A stretch of 64,000 nt of DNA, from positions 78,441 through 142,440 of the forward strand of contig CAZCYD010000002.1 in assembly GCA_964502735.1 (NCBI GenBank), read 5' to 3'. Of the stretch, positions 26,109 to 36,205 are shown piece by piece. Within the stretch, counting starts at the first letter, position 1. Every line of letters begins with the position of its first letter. The position numbers and the translations under genes are program-made. The stretch is from JACKAN01 sp964502735. GTDB lineage: Bacteria > Bdellovibrionota > Bdellovibrionia > Bdellovibrionales > UBA1609. The notes under the pieces were generated by a model. That model saw only the letters and a program-made list of their open reading frames with translations. It was not told the origin of the DNA and ran no database searches.

Positions 26109-28115
26109 ATGAAGACATTTTTTGTCACTTTGACATTCGTTACTTTGATTAGCAATGTTTTAAATACAGTTCATGCTGGAGAGAGGAATCCTTTTTCTAA
26201 AAATCGAGGGGTATTACAGTGGTTTTATGATCAAATATGATTTGATTCTCCAAAATCAAGAAAGCAATCCTGCCAGAACTTATTAACTCTTTTATCTAGG
26301 GAAAATACGGAAGATATACCATTTGATTCTGGGGGAAAGGGGCTCTCTGATGCATTGAGAGACATTCGACTACTAATTTTAACCACTCCAGAAAGTCTAT
26401 TTAATGAAGCCTGGGGGCCCATTAATAAAAAACATTTTAAAACTATTATACAAAAAATTGAGTTTGGCGAAATTGAAGCTACAGAATTGCAAAAAAATAG
26501 ACTGTACGCATTTAATGAACTGTTAGATTCTAAAGCCAACAGTGCATTTTGGTCTAACGAGAGTAATCCGTGGACTGTTCTTATGTCAAATAATGTAGAT
26601 CTTCATGGGCCTGGTCACCTCAACAATATTGGTGGCGTCATAGGAGGGACAGACACCTATGCTCTTAAAGAGTTAGAAAGAGATCTTGTGGCTTCGGCTC
26701 TAAATAAACAGCCTTATAGAGTAACAAGAGGCACATGGTACCAACGTCTAAATCATCCTTATTTCAAGGTTAAAAAAATTATTCAATATTTTGATCAAAT
26801 TCGTCTTGGCTTCGAATACATTGATGCCTTATTGATAATTCTTCGACATTACGGTGCGGAATTTCGTGAACTAAAGACACTCCCTGAAGAATTAGCTGTT
26901 CTTCAGAAAATTCAGAGTGAAGTGTTGGAATTAAGAAAAAAAATTCGCCAAGAAACAACTGAAATACTTGGAGGTCAGGATATCTTTACCGGGGGCTGGC
27001 ATCAGCATGAAGGTTTAGATATTTATAAGATTGCAAAGCAAATTGATATTAAAAAAGCTCTTCAGGGTACTCAGCGTACAGATTTTATGGTTCAAGCAGA
27101 AACTATGGTGGAGCACCTGATTCAGCTTCGAGATCGGATACGGTTAAGAAGTGGACTCACTCCCAAACCTTTGGGTGATTATTTGCCGGAGACACTCCGA
27201 ATTCTTCATCATGCGCATAGGGCAAGTTCGACCATTTTAGTTGAGCAGCGCATGGATCTCATGAAAGAGAAGGTTAAAGGTCTTAAAGTAAGAGTGACTT
27301 ATGACTACACTGAAACGACTGTTGTTACGAGAACGGATGCCAATGGGAAAACACATTTAACAACGAAAACAGAGGTCAAAAGCGATACAGATGCAGTAGA
27401 ACTAAGTTATCATGACGTTTTAGTTGATCGTTTGGACAGATTTTCGAGAGGGCGTACTTTTAGTAGTCAACGTTCGTTCTCTTCAACTATCACTAAGGTT
27501 GAAGGTAAAGAAAGGGTTTTAAATGACAGTTTGAAGGCATTTGGATTAGAGAGACAATTAAATAAAACCGAAGAGATTAGTCAGCTGTATAGGGAGCTCC
27601 TACAGGAACACTCCAGAATTCTTTTGGAAAATGACAGTCAAAGAGTCCAAAACCAATTATTACAGATAAATGAAGAACTTGAAGAGTTAAAAAATCTTTT
27701 CGCGCAAATTAGGGACCAAAAAGCTATTTCAACAAGTGCAAATGCTGAACATATAATTCTTTCTCAGTGGGAGCATGATGATCCCAAGCACTTTAAAAAA
27801 AGAATGCAAGCCCTCGAAGAAGCGCAAAATGAATTGTATTTACTTGTCGATGTTTATCAACAACAACTTAGGAAAAAAGATCCGCAATTAGTTATTCAAG
27901 CTGCCCGATTGGATCATACTCAAGCCATGAGCCGAATGCGCTTTAATGCAGGAACCTATTATATGGCAAGAGGTGGGCTAGTTGGAGGAGCTGGATATTC
28001 ATTTTATAGTTTTTATGATGAAATTGAAAATCAAGCAGCTCGAGTGAACTCCTATATGGTTGATAGTGGCATTGATTTCCAGGCGATGTTTAATGCAATA
28101 ATGAGTTTATTTTAG
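26109..28115 (+). pseudogene. Large exported coiled-coil protein gene interrupted by one in-frame TGA
   Basis: ATG 26109 opens a good signal peptide (MKTFFVTLTFVTLISNVLNT, then VHAGE). The frame hits a single TGA at 26238-26240 (codon 44) and then stays open to 28115 with no shift, giving a 668-codon frame. The downstream part starts FDSPKSRKQSCQNLL, has a globular N-terminal region and long heptad-rich helices (~residues 420-600), and ends SGIDFQAMFNAIMSLF. A downstream TTG (26355) would lack the signal peptide. Possibilities are a recent nonsense mutation, a sequencing error or readthrough. No family was recognised. Confidence 0.7.
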
Positions 28116-28214
28116 ATTTAATATTCTAAAACTTTCATTTACTTTCTACCCAATACTTTTGTCAGATAGGGGCTGCGAGTTTAAAAAGGTCGGCATATGC
28201 TTGAATATTTTTAG

Positions 28215-29615
28215 TCATTCAGATGATAAGGCCTTTTCTCTGAACCTGACTTCTTCAAGCTCTTTTTCAGCTAAATAGAGAACTTTGTTTAGCCCTACAC
28301 CTGTTGTGAGGTTCCACGGTAACCACTGCAAAAAGGAATTAAATTTTGCAAAAGACTGATGAAGATAGGTGTCATTTATTTTTGTCCACTCTAGGGTGTC
28401 TGTAATTGCAAACTCTAGAAAATCTGATGTTTTGAGAGGTTTTATGGAGTTTCCCATTATTTGGTAAAAACCATCATCGTAGACACCACTTTCGACATCC
28501 CTTTTAAAGCGAGCGAATAACTTATTTATTTGAGGGCTTTCATTTAAGTAAAGGTAAAGGTTGTGAGAGGCTTCTGGAATAAATAGGACTTTAATTTTTC
28601 CACCTTGTGAGATTCGTGATTTTATCATTTCATAGGTCATCAGTCTGGGTATGATTCCCTCATGCTGCCCAGGAACTACCAGCAGAACCTCGGTTTCAGT
28701 TGAGACGCCGATAATTTCTTGTGTACCATCGAAATCTGTAAGCCCAATTGTTAAGGATGTGGCTGCGTCAAGGCGCCATTCTTCACTGCGGCTGTGAATA
28801 ATGCCAGCTAAGGAATCTTTAATGTCTCCAGCTATCATGTGACCAAGGATTTCTTTTGAGCTTTGGTTTAAATACAGGCGTTGGCTCAGGTCAGGGTATA
28901 AAAAGCGAAACCAAGTCATGACGCCGGGATCAAAAAGCGTAAGCATTTTAGGTTGTTGCTCCATTTTTTTAGAAATGGCATTAGCAATTTTTCCCCCGTA
29001 AGATTTTCCGAAAACCTCTAAACGGAGACTTCCCTTTTCGATGTCGCTTTTTAGATTCCATGAACGAAGCGTTTGATCGATAACTTCAGCAGCTAATTGG
29101 ATATTGTCCTCAATTGGAATTGCAGCGATTTGTCCTAAAGTGCTCTCGCCAAAATTGTGTTTGTTGTGCAGATAGGTTTTGCCTTGACCCAAGAGCTCGA
29201 CAGAAACAACTGTGGTATTGGGATCCTTAAGTATTGGTGTTAAAAAGCCATTGATTGTTTTGGCGTAGGAGTCAATCCTTTCGAGGTCTGTCATCAAGCC
29301 GCCAAAGATGTAGAGGATTCGCTGGGGTTTTCTAAGGCTTGTTTGCGGGTTTAATCCATAAATCTTAAACCGAATTTTTACGTTTTTTTCAGGATAGAAA
29401 TTTTCTAAAGTTATCCACTTGGCAGAATTAGGTGGAGATTTTTTGCCAAGAACTGAAGTTTTTAGGGCTTCGCTACATTTGTTAATAATTTTTTTTATGG
29501 TCTGTGGCATTGGCGGTGGAGCTGCATGAGAATGAGTCAATCCTGTCAATCCCACAAGAGAGTAAAAAAATATAAATAGCAAAGCAAACCTAAGGCTTAG
29601 TTTTGTATGAAACAA
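28215..29615 (-). CDS. Exported alpha/beta-hydrolase-fold protein
   Basis: A 466-residue protein with a signal peptide (to about Ala31). The alpha/beta-hydrolase nucleophile elbow is VFGKSYGGK (Ser205). A strand ILYIFGGL precedes the oxyanion region, and a late EASHNLYLYL supplies the candidate catalytic His (~375). The likely acid is in the LLVVPGQHEG region. The family includes esterases, lipases and peptidases; the substrate is unknown. It is probably monocistronic. Confidence 0.75.
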   Translation of the reverse strand: MFHTKLSLRFALLFIFFYSLVGLTGLTHSHAAPPPMPQTIKKIINKCSEALKTSVLGKKSPPNSAKWITLENFYPEKNVKIRFKIYGLNPQTSLRKPQRILYIFGGLMTDLERIDSYAKTINGFLTPILKDPNTTVVSVELLGQGKTYLHNKHNFGESTLGQIAAIPIEDNIQLAAEVIDQTLRSWNLKSDIEKGSLRLEVFGKSYGGKIANAISKKMEQQPKMLTLFDPGVMTWFRFLYPDLSQRLYLNQSSKEILGHMIAGDIKDSLAGIIHSRSEEWRLDAATSLTIGLTDFDGTQEIIGVSTETEVLLVVPGQHEGIIPRLMTYEMIKSRISQGGKIKVLFIPEASHNLYLYLNESPQINKLFARFKRDVESGVYDDGFYQIMGNSIKPLKTSDFLEFAITDTLEWTKINDTYLHQSFAKFNSFLQWLPWNLTTGVGLNKVLYLAEKELEEVRFREKALSSE

Positions 29616-29710
29616 TGCTATAATCCCCTTTAGCCGACTTTATGGCTTTTTTTTTGTTTGATGTCATTTGGTAAATTTACAAAAATTTGTTAATAACGTG
29701 AGAAGTTTGT

Positions 29711-30802
29711 TTATTTGAGATCAACTAGGCTGATACCAATCGATTGTGAGTAGTTGGTAAAATTTTTAGCCTGATCGTAGGCGGAACTCAAACGTAGGGG
29801 GCCCATTCTTAGTTCCACACCCATAGTGAAGTGGAGTCTTGGCTCTGTGTAGTTGAGTCTGGAGGGCTCTTGGTAGCCTCCTCCTCTCCAGATAAATTCA
29901 ATATTCTTCTTGTTGAGAACAAAAAACTCAAATCCACCGTGCCAAATGATGTGATTCTTATGTAAGAGCTCCTGTGAGGAGTTATTTATGTCGCTACCAA
30001 TTAAAAACACGTTTTGTTGTTTAGAGTAGTGGTCAATATCTCCAACAAGGATTAGGTTTTGGTTCAACTTGAAAGAAAAGCCCATGCTTAATTTGTCTGC
30101 AATAGACATGTTTTGAAACCAGCTTCCAAATTCATTTTGGATTTCTGCATTTAAGTTAGAATTAATTTTGTATTCACGCCCAGCTCGGTAGGTAATGCCA
30201 AACTTCCATCGATTATCCGGCCTAAATAATACACCGAAGGTTGTGGACAGCTGGCTATCAGAATCTTCTAAAAGGGGTAAAGCTGCGGATGAGGCCCCCA
30301 TTGTGGCGGTTTCACTGTGCAGAGTGAAACCCAAGGAAAGGTTTTTCCACATTAAAAATGACAAGCTAACATCTAGGCTCTCAATTTTTGCTGAATACTT
30401 TGTAGCTCCACCAGGAAGTGAATGATGCAGTTGAAAAGGGGTTGTGTATCCTAGCCCCAAACCTAATCTGCCAAAGTTAATTCCGGCTGTGACATAGTTG
30501 AATATGTAGGGGATTCCATCTGGATTCCCATCAAAATTTATGTCTCCTTCTCTATTAATGACCCGATTGGTGGAACTTTGCATATCAAAGCTCCATCGCG
30601 ACATTGAAACTCCTGCTGGATTTAATAAAACAGCACTGGCATCATCGGCTAGGCCCACAAAGGCCCCTCCCATGCCTAGGAGTCTTGTAGACCCTGTGGT
30701 GTGGAGCCCATAAACTCCGTAGGAGGGGGAACTGGCAAAGGAAGTTGTAGTGAAAAGCCACAAGGCCAGAAAAGTTAAGGTTTTTACAAGATGTGATGAC
30801 AT
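29711..30802 (-). CDS. FadL/OmpP1-like outer-membrane protein
   Basis: A 363-residue protein: signal peptide (to about residue 24) followed by the FadL-family N-terminal signature GMGGAFVGLADDASAVLLNP, then repeated amphipathic strands. FadL proteins import hydrophobic compounds such as long-chain fatty acids across the outer membrane; substrate specificity here is open. It is transcribed divergently from a second barrel-like gene starting at 30832, with only 29 bases between starts. Confidence 0.85.
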   Translation of the reverse strand: MSSHLVKTLTFLALWLFTTTSFASSPSYGVYGLHTTGSTRLLGMGGAFVGLADDASAVLLNPAGVSMSRWSFDMQSSTNRVINREGDINFDGNPDGIPYIFNYVTAGINFGRLGLGLGYTTPFQLHHSLPGGATKYSAKIESLDVSLSFLMWKNLSLGFTLHSETATMGASSAALPLLEDSDSQLSTTFGVLFRPDNRWKFGITYRAGREYKINSNLNAEIQNEFGSWFQNMSIADKLSMGFSFKLNQNLILVGDIDHYSKQQNVFLIGSDINNSSQELLHKNHIIWHGGFEFFVLNKKNIEFIWRGGGYQEPSRLNYTEPRLHFTMGVELRMGPLRLSSAYDQAKNFTNYSQSIGISLVDLK

Positions 30803-30831
30803 AATTACTACGCAGTCAAATAATAGGATTC

Positions 30832-31377
30832 ATGAAGAATTTTATATTTATATTAGGTTTTTGGCTCTTTAATTCTGAGACAAGCTTGGCCAACGTCCAA
30901 CTCTCTGTCGAGCCTTATATTGGCTATAGTAAAATGAGTATAAAACAAGATAACTTTTCCGACAGCCAAATGGCTTCAGTTTTAGGCGGAAAGGGTGGCT
31001 TTTCTTTAGGTAAATGGGCTTTCTATCTAGACTTTCATTTTGGTGGCCCTTATTTGTTTGAAGATAACAATAATGACTACACTCACTACATGTGGGGTGC
31101 TGGAGTTAATTATTCATGGAAAAAAATTAGAACCTATGCAGGGTATTATTTTAGAAATACATTAGAAGATGTCGAAAGAAATATCAAATACACTGGGAGT
31201 GGGATAAAAGTATCTTTTGGACTAACCTTTGAGTCAAGGCTATCTATTAATTTGGAGTTTATTAAACAAACCTTTAATCAGCTCGATGCCAGCCAATTGA
31301 ATACGAGCACTGCAAACCTCTTTGAATTAGAGTCTACGGTTGCATTTTTTACTATTAGTGCCCCCATATCTCGTTAA
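30832..31377 (+). CDS. Small outer-membrane beta-barrel-like protein
   Basis: A 181-residue protein with a signal peptide ending near SLANV and alternating strands typical of 8-stranded OM barrels (FSLGKWAFYLDFHFG, YMWGAGVNYSWKKI, TYAGYYFRN). No specific family was recognised. It shares a very short divergent promoter region with the FadL-like gene, suggesting linked control. Confidence 0.7.
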   Translation: MKNFIFILGFWLFNSETSLANVQLSVEPYIGYSKMSIKQDNFSDSQMASVLGGKGGFSLGKWAFYLDFHFGGPYLFEDNNNDYTHYMWGAGVNYSWKKIRTYAGYYFRNTLEDVERNIKYTGSGIKVSFGLTFESRLSINLEFIKQTFNQLDASQLNTSTANLFELESTVAFFTISAPISR

Positions 31378-31405
31378 ATGAGAATATCAATTTTTGGAAT
31401 TCACA

Positions 31406-32812
31406 TTATTTTTTAATTCTAAAACTATCTTTAAAGAAAGGTTTGGAAGATTTTGGTCCTAAAGATTGAACGTTCACGCTCCAGTTGTTTTCACTGTCAA
31501 TGCTGCTTTCAACAAATAAAAAGTTATAATCTTTAATGGCATGGATTCTTCTTGGATTTTCAAAAAATTCATCTTGTTCTTCATTGGCTCTAAAGATAAA
31601 TGCGTGCATGGGGCTTGAAGTGAATTCATAAGTTTCGTAACCCAAGAGTTCAGATTCTAATTTTAGGACTTCAGAAAAGTGAATATCTCCTGATAGAAAG
31701 GCCACGGGAGAAGGTGACGCCTTCAAATCGTTAACAAACTTTTTATGGTTTTTTTCGTAGTCGTTCATGAATGATTCGTTGATCTGACGACCATCTTTTA
31801 GTTTAAAAGGAGGAGAAAAGAATTGTCCACCACTGGCTACCCATGTTGGCATCGGGCTTTCATTTAGCTTTGAAATCGCCCAGGTGTGCTGCTCCTTTCC
31901 AAAAAATCCGAAAGCATCTTTTGATGCACGATTTGATCCACGAACTAGAGGCTCCCGAAAAAATCGGTTGTCAAGAAAAAGGAAGCGCTGGCCAAAGCCC
32001 CGGAACTGAAAATAGATATTATCTTTGTGAAATTCTACAACACTTTTGATAGATGGAGATCCGTAAAAAGCCATAAAGGCATTTTTAGCATGCCATTTAC
32101 TGCTAAAGTTTTTATCCGAGTTATTTAATCCGTAGTCGTGGTCATCCCATGTCGCAAGCACAGGAACTAATTTTCTTTGATTGTAAAGAGGCACAGTGCG
32201 AATTGTTGAAACGTATCTTAACCATATATCTTGGGCAGTTACTTTTTTGGGGTTTATAAAATCTAAATTGTCCACATATACGTTATCTCCTAAGAGCAGA
32301 ATGAGGTCAGGATTAAGTTTGTTAACTTGCTGCCAAATTTTATTTCTAACGTGTCCAAAGTTGTGATGATCTGACATGCAGGAAGCCACTACAAATTGTA
32401 GGTTTCTGCGATCGAGGTTAAATGTAGAAAACTGTCGAGTTTCCACAACTCTTTTGTAGCGTTCATCGTGGATGATCAGATTGTACATTATATGAGGGTT
32501 GAGGTCTGAAATATGAAGTTTATCGACGATCCAGTGCTGCGAAGGATCAAGTCGTACAGTCTTATAAACAGTGACCTCTCCGACGAGTTCTCCTTGAGAT
32601 TCCACTTGGTATTTATACTGAGCGTGCCTACCTCTAAGGATATTAATATAAGTTTCAGTTTCGCTTGTTCCAACTTGAATGACTGATACGGCACCGGTTT
32701 TGGGATTAATGTCAGGCAGCGTTTTATTCGATTTTGAAGTGCAAGCCACATTACTTATCGTTAGAGAACTTAAAAGTGGGGTCAGAAGTAGAATGAATAT
32801 AAGCTTTTTCAT
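31406..32812 (-). CDS. phoD: PhoD-like metallophosphatase (alkaline phosphatase D family)
   Basis: A 468-residue protein with a lipoprotein-like N-terminus (SNVAC) and an Ig-like N-terminal domain (~45-130). The PhoD metal-binding motifs are FVVASCMSDHH, LLLGDNVYVDN, ATWDDHDYGLNNSD and FLSGDIHFSEV. PhoD enzymes are Ca/Fe-dependent phosphodiesterases/phosphatases used for phosphate scavenging. A Na/Pi-cotransporter gene lies elsewhere in the window (51972), but no pho box was identified. The gene symbol denotes family resemblance. Confidence 0.86.
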   Translation of the reverse strand: MKKLIFILLLTPLLSSLTISNVACTSKSNKTLPDINPKTGAVSVIQVGTSETETYINILRGRHAQYKYQVESQGELVGEVTVYKTVRLDPSQHWIVDKLHISDLNPHIMYNLIIHDERYKRVVETRQFSTFNLDRRNLQFVVASCMSDHHNFGHVRNKIWQQVNKLNPDLILLLGDNVYVDNLDFINPKKVTAQDIWLRYVSTIRTVPLYNQRKLVPVLATWDDHDYGLNNSDKNFSSKWHAKNAFMAFYGSPSIKSVVEFHKDNIYFQFRGFGQRFLFLDNRFFREPLVRGSNRASKDAFGFFGKEQHTWAISKLNESPMPTWVASGGQFFSPPFKLKDGRQINESFMNDYEKNHKKFVNDLKASPSPVAFLSGDIHFSEVLKLESELLGYETYEFTSSPMHAFIFRANEEQDEFFENPRRIHAIKDYNFLFVESSIDSENNWSVNVQSLGPKSSKPFFKDSFRIKK

Positions 32813-32890
32813 AATGGACTCTCTTTTGTTAAATCGAAATATAATTTATAGCGAAAGTCTAAGTTTTTGTCCAATTTTGGGGTTAGATGT

Positions 32891-32935
32891 TATTACCCAA
32901 ATCTTGACGCATTTTATACGCAGATTTGGGTAATA
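32891..32935. repeat. Palindromic intergenic repeat, copy 2 (best preserved)
   Basis: Left arm TATTACCCAAATC (32891-32903) and right arm GATTTGGGTAATA (32923-32935) form a perfect 13-bp stem around the core TTGACGCATTTTATACGCA. It lies between divergent genes, so it is not a terminator for either. Confidence 0.85.
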
Positions 32936-33018
32936 CAATAGGATAAATAAGGTGAGAAAATCTTAAACATAACTTTTTTGGCTAAATTTTTATAAATTAT
33001 TGTGTATAGTTGTTAAAG

Positions 33019-33660
33019 ATGTATCAGATTCGAAGACATAAAAGACCCTTTGCCATACCCCTGTTAATTGCCATCAATATCGCTGTTTATTTAACGTGGA
33101 GATTGGGCTGGCTTCCACAGGATTTTATGAGTCAAAACTTTCTAATCAGCTGGTCGGCTCTTGAGTCGGGTAGATATTGGGTGCTTTTAACGCCTGCGTT
33201 TTCTCACATTTATTTATTCCACATTTTTATTAACATGTATGTATTAAAAAGTTTCGGTGGCTTTATGGAAGTTTTTATGGGAAGGCGTCGAATACTCTTG
33301 TTTTATATATTTGCTGGAATAATAGGAAACCTCCTCCACGCTGTCACTTCTTACTTTTTGTTAGACAAGCCTGAATTACCAGCCTTGGGGGCCTCAGGTT
33401 CAGTTGCAGGAATTATTTTATTGTTCTCTCTGCTTTTTCCTAAAGAAAAAATATTGTTTTTTGGCATTCTGCCCATGCCTGCTATTTTTGGAGCTTTAGC
33501 CTTTGTCGGGTTTGATCTTTGGGGGCTTTATACTCAATCTCAAGGAGGAGGCCTGCCAATTGGGCATGGTGCGCATCTAGGGGGAGCTTTTGCCGGAGTC
33601 ATTTATTTTTTATGGCTGAGATGGAAGTCCTTAAAAGGGCTAAATACGGGTAGGATTTGA
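33019..33660 (+). CDS. Rhomboid-family intramembrane serine protease
   Basis: About 213 residues with six predicted transmembrane helices. The catalytic Ser126 is in LGASGSVAG and His186 is in HGAHLGGAFAG; the HIFINMYVLKSFGG segment matches the conserved helix 2 region. ATG 33019 (MYQIRRHKRP) is preferred to the TTG at 33010 because it opens a typical basic N-terminus. It overlaps the next gene by four bases (ATGA). Confidence 0.88.
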   Translation: MYQIRRHKRPFAIPLLIAINIAVYLTWRLGWLPQDFMSQNFLISWSALESGRYWVLLTPAFSHIYLFHIFINMYVLKSFGGFMEVFMGRRRILLFYIFAGIIGNLLHAVTSYFLLDKPELPALGASGSVAGIILLFSLLFPKEKILFFGILPMPAIFGALAFVGFDLWGLYTQSQGGGLPIGHGAHLGGAFAGVIYFLWLRWKSLKGLNTGRI

Positions 33661-34157
33661 TGCTTGAAAAAGAACTTCAAAGATTTTTACATGGGTTTAG
33701 ATTACAAAAAAGAATATTTATTTTTTTTGTACTTTTGGGAGCAAGTGTCGTATTTGGGTTGTTGTTTTATGGAGGGCTTCCTGATGGATGGGTGCGATCT
33801 TGGATATTGGTTCCAGCTTTATTGTTTACAATGATTAGTGCCCTGGCATTGGTTAGAGCCATAAAAAAAATAAATTTTTACGAGTCAGTTTTTAAATCCT
33901 CACAAATTAAAAGTGGAATCGTGACCTTGGTTCAATCGGCGAATATAAAAGAGGGTGAAGATTTGATAGCTGATCTTGAATTAGAGAGAGAAAGGTGGGA
34001 GATCCATCTTTATCCACCTGTGTTTAATGTTATCAATATGCGTGGACAGTCTCAAAGTGTCGATGTTTTATTGGACAACGAAAAAAAACCAACAATTTTG
34101 GTAACTCGATCCGGCTGTTTTTTTGCTAACTCTTCAAGGCTAACCTTGCGAAAATAA
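33657..34157 (+). CDS. Membrane protein of unknown function coupled to rhomboid
   Basis: A 166-residue protein with two adjacent transmembrane helices (~residues 20-40 and 48-66) and a C-terminal cytoplasmic domain (~70-166). It overlaps the rhomboid gene by four bases, so it may act with the protease or be a substrate; this is inference. No family was recognised. Confidence 0.68.
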   Translation: MMLEKELQRFLHGFRLQKRIFIFFVLLGASVVFGLLFYGGLPDGWVRSWILVPALLFTMISALALVRAIKKINFYESVFKSSQIKSGIVTLVQSANIKEGEDLIADLELERERWEIHLYPPVFNVINMRGQSQSVDVLLDNEKKPTILVTRSGCFFANSSRLTLRK

Positions 34158-34171
34158 TTTTTTATAGAGTC

Positions 34172-35995
34172 TTATAGACCTTCCAGACTTTTTTCGTACT
34201 CTAGAGAGATTTCTTCATAGAGCTTTAACAGTTTATCAAGTTTATCGTAATGAGCTTCTTGTTTAAGTTGTAATTGGCCAATAGATTTGTAGGTCTCTTG
34301 TATCTGGTTTTTTCCGGAGGGGTTTTCAATTTCTATCATAACTTCATCTTGCAAGATTTTGAGTCGTATATCGGTTTCTTCAATAAGTTTTTCTAGGTCC
34401 TCCATTTCACACTTGAGGGGAGAGAGTTCTCGGGACCTTTTTTGGATCAGCTCGGCTCTTTGTCTTTTGGTGTCTTTACGTTCAGTCTTATTTTTTTGTT
34501 GAGATCGAGAGGGGGATTCCTCCCAGCCAAATTCTTCAAGAAATTCTTGATAACTTCCATTGTACACTTCACAGCCACTTTGTCGGAAAACAATCAGTTT
34601 AGTGGCCACTCGCTTAAGTAAGGCTTCATTATGAGTGACGACAAGTACGGCCCCTGGGAAAGCATCAATCTCTTCAGTTAAAACCTCTATAGCTTCCATA
34701 TCAAGGTGGTTTGTCGGCTCATCTAACATCAATATGTTGCTGGGCTGAGCTAAAACTTTTCCCAACAAAACTCGACTTTGTTCTCCTCCTGATAAAACAG
34801 AAATTCTTTTCTTAGCATCATCCCCAGAGAACATCATGGCACCACAAATACCCCGTATCTCAGAGGTTCCGAGTTCAATGTTTGCACTTGAGATTTCTTC
34901 TTCTACAGTGGCACTTGGAAGTAAGTCTTTTTTGTGAGTTTGTTGATAATAGCCTATTTTTGTTGTGGGATGAAAGTTAAATCCACCTTCTAAAGGAGGG
35001 TATTTGCTGGCTAAAACATTTAGCAGGGTTGTTTTCCCTTTGCCATTTTTTCCTATTATGGCTATGCGGTCAGTTGATTTCACTTCAAAACTCAAATTTG
35101 AGAATAAAGGAGTCTTGTCAAATCCAAATGTCAAGTTGTTAACTTCTAGTTGGCGTTTGGCAGGAGTTTCTGAGTAATTAAAGCGGAAGCCCATGATCTG
35201 TTCACTGTCGAGCTGTTGAAGGATGGACATTTTTTCAATTTTTTTAGCTACAGATTGTGCCTGAGTGGCTTTATTGGCTTTTGCACGAAAGCGCTCGACA
35301 AATCTTTGCATATTTTCAATTTTTCTTTCTTGGTTCACTCGAGTCTTTTCGTAGATTTCTTCGTCAATTTGAAGTTGAGTGTAGTATTTGTCTGTCGAAC
35401 CTTCGATTTTCCTCAATCTTTTTCTGTGAAGCCCCATAGTGTGTGTCGTCACACTATCCATAAAGTCTCTGTCGTGGGTAATGATTATGACTTCTCCAGG
35501 AAAATTGTTTAGGAATTTTTTCATCCATTGCAAACTTAAAATATCAAGATAGTTAGTGGGTTCATCCAATAGCAACAAGTCGGGCTCTTGAAGTAGACAT
35601 TTTGTCAGATTGATTCGCAGTTGATAACCCCCGGAAAACACCTTTGGATTTTTGCAAAGATCCTCTTGATTGAATCCGAGACCAAATAAAATTTTTTCAG
35701 CCAAGTAACTATCGTGTTCACGTCCGGGAGGTAAATATTGTGTACACTCTTCCAGGAGATTATTTTGGCTAAAACTGATGTGTTGCTCTAAGTGTCCCAA
35801 TTTGTATCCAGAAGGCATGGAAATGGCTCCATCATCAGAATCTTCTTTTTTAAGCAAGATCTTAAAAAGAGTAGATTTTCCGGATCCATTCCGACCCACA
35901 AGCCCCACTCTTTCGCCTTTGGACAGAGAAAAGGTGGCATCTTCAAGTAGTACTTTGTGCCCATATGATTTTTTTATTCCAGAAGCTTGAATCAT
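34172..35995 (-). CDS. ABC-F family ATPase (Uup/YheS-like)
   Basis: A 607-residue protein with two ABC domains and no transmembrane part: Walker A GRNGSGKST and GKNGKGKTT, signatures FSGGYQLRINL and LSGGEQSRVLLG, Walker B LLLLDEPTNYLD and ILMLDEPTNHLD, and a charged interdomain linker (~210-270). The C-terminal ~100 residues form a coiled coil as in Uup. ABC-F proteins act on ribosomes (translation quality control, sometimes antibiotic protection). The exact subtype is not assigned. Confidence 0.92.
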   Translation of the reverse strand: MIQASGIKKSYGHKVLLEDATFSLSKGERVGLVGRNGSGKSTLFKILLKKEDSDDGAISMPSGYKLGHLEQHISFSQNNLLEECTQYLPPGREHDSYLAEKILFGLGFNQEDLCKNPKVFSGGYQLRINLTKCLLQEPDLLLLDEPTNYLDILSLQWMKKFLNNFPGEVIIITHDRDFMDSVTTHTMGLHRKRLRKIEGSTDKYYTQLQIDEEIYEKTRVNQERKIENMQRFVERFRAKANKATQAQSVAKKIEKMSILQQLDSEQIMGFRFNYSETPAKRQLEVNNLTFGFDKTPLFSNLSFEVKSTDRIAIIGKNGKGKTTLLNVLASKYPPLEGGFNFHPTTKIGYYQQTHKKDLLPSATVEEEISSANIELGTSEIRGICGAMMFSGDDAKKRISVLSGGEQSRVLLGKVLAQPSNILMLDEPTNHLDMEAIEVLTEEIDAFPGAVLVVTHNEALLKRVATKLIVFRQSGCEVYNGSYQEFLEEFGWEESPSRSQQKNKTERKDTKRQRAELIQKRSRELSPLKCEMEDLEKLIEETDIRLKILQDEVMIEIENPSGKNQIQETYKSIGQLQLKQEAHYDKLDKLLKLYEEISLEYEKSLEGL

Positions 35996-36205
35996 AAACT
36001 ATTACCAATAACTCTTTAATCTTCTCTTGTCTATGCAGGCCATTTTACAGCTATTTTTTTGATATAAAATTAGTTTTTGAGGCTCTCAATTTTGGGTTTA
36101 AGGATTAAGGGGGGTAGGAGTGACGTTAAAAGGGACGTTAAGGTTGCAATTGATTAGCGAGCTTGTGGCGCCTTGCAACAAGCACTTGGAAGGTCTAACA
36201 AAAAG

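Noticed and set aside
26238..26240. Selenocysteine codon
   Set aside because: The position is in the early mature region with no Cys-type active-site context, and no obvious SECIS hairpin follows. A nonsense mutation is simpler.
36161..36183. GCTTGT/ACAAGC hairpin as terminator
   Set aside because: It has a 6-bp stem with an 11-base loop, lacks a T-run and lies between divergent genes.
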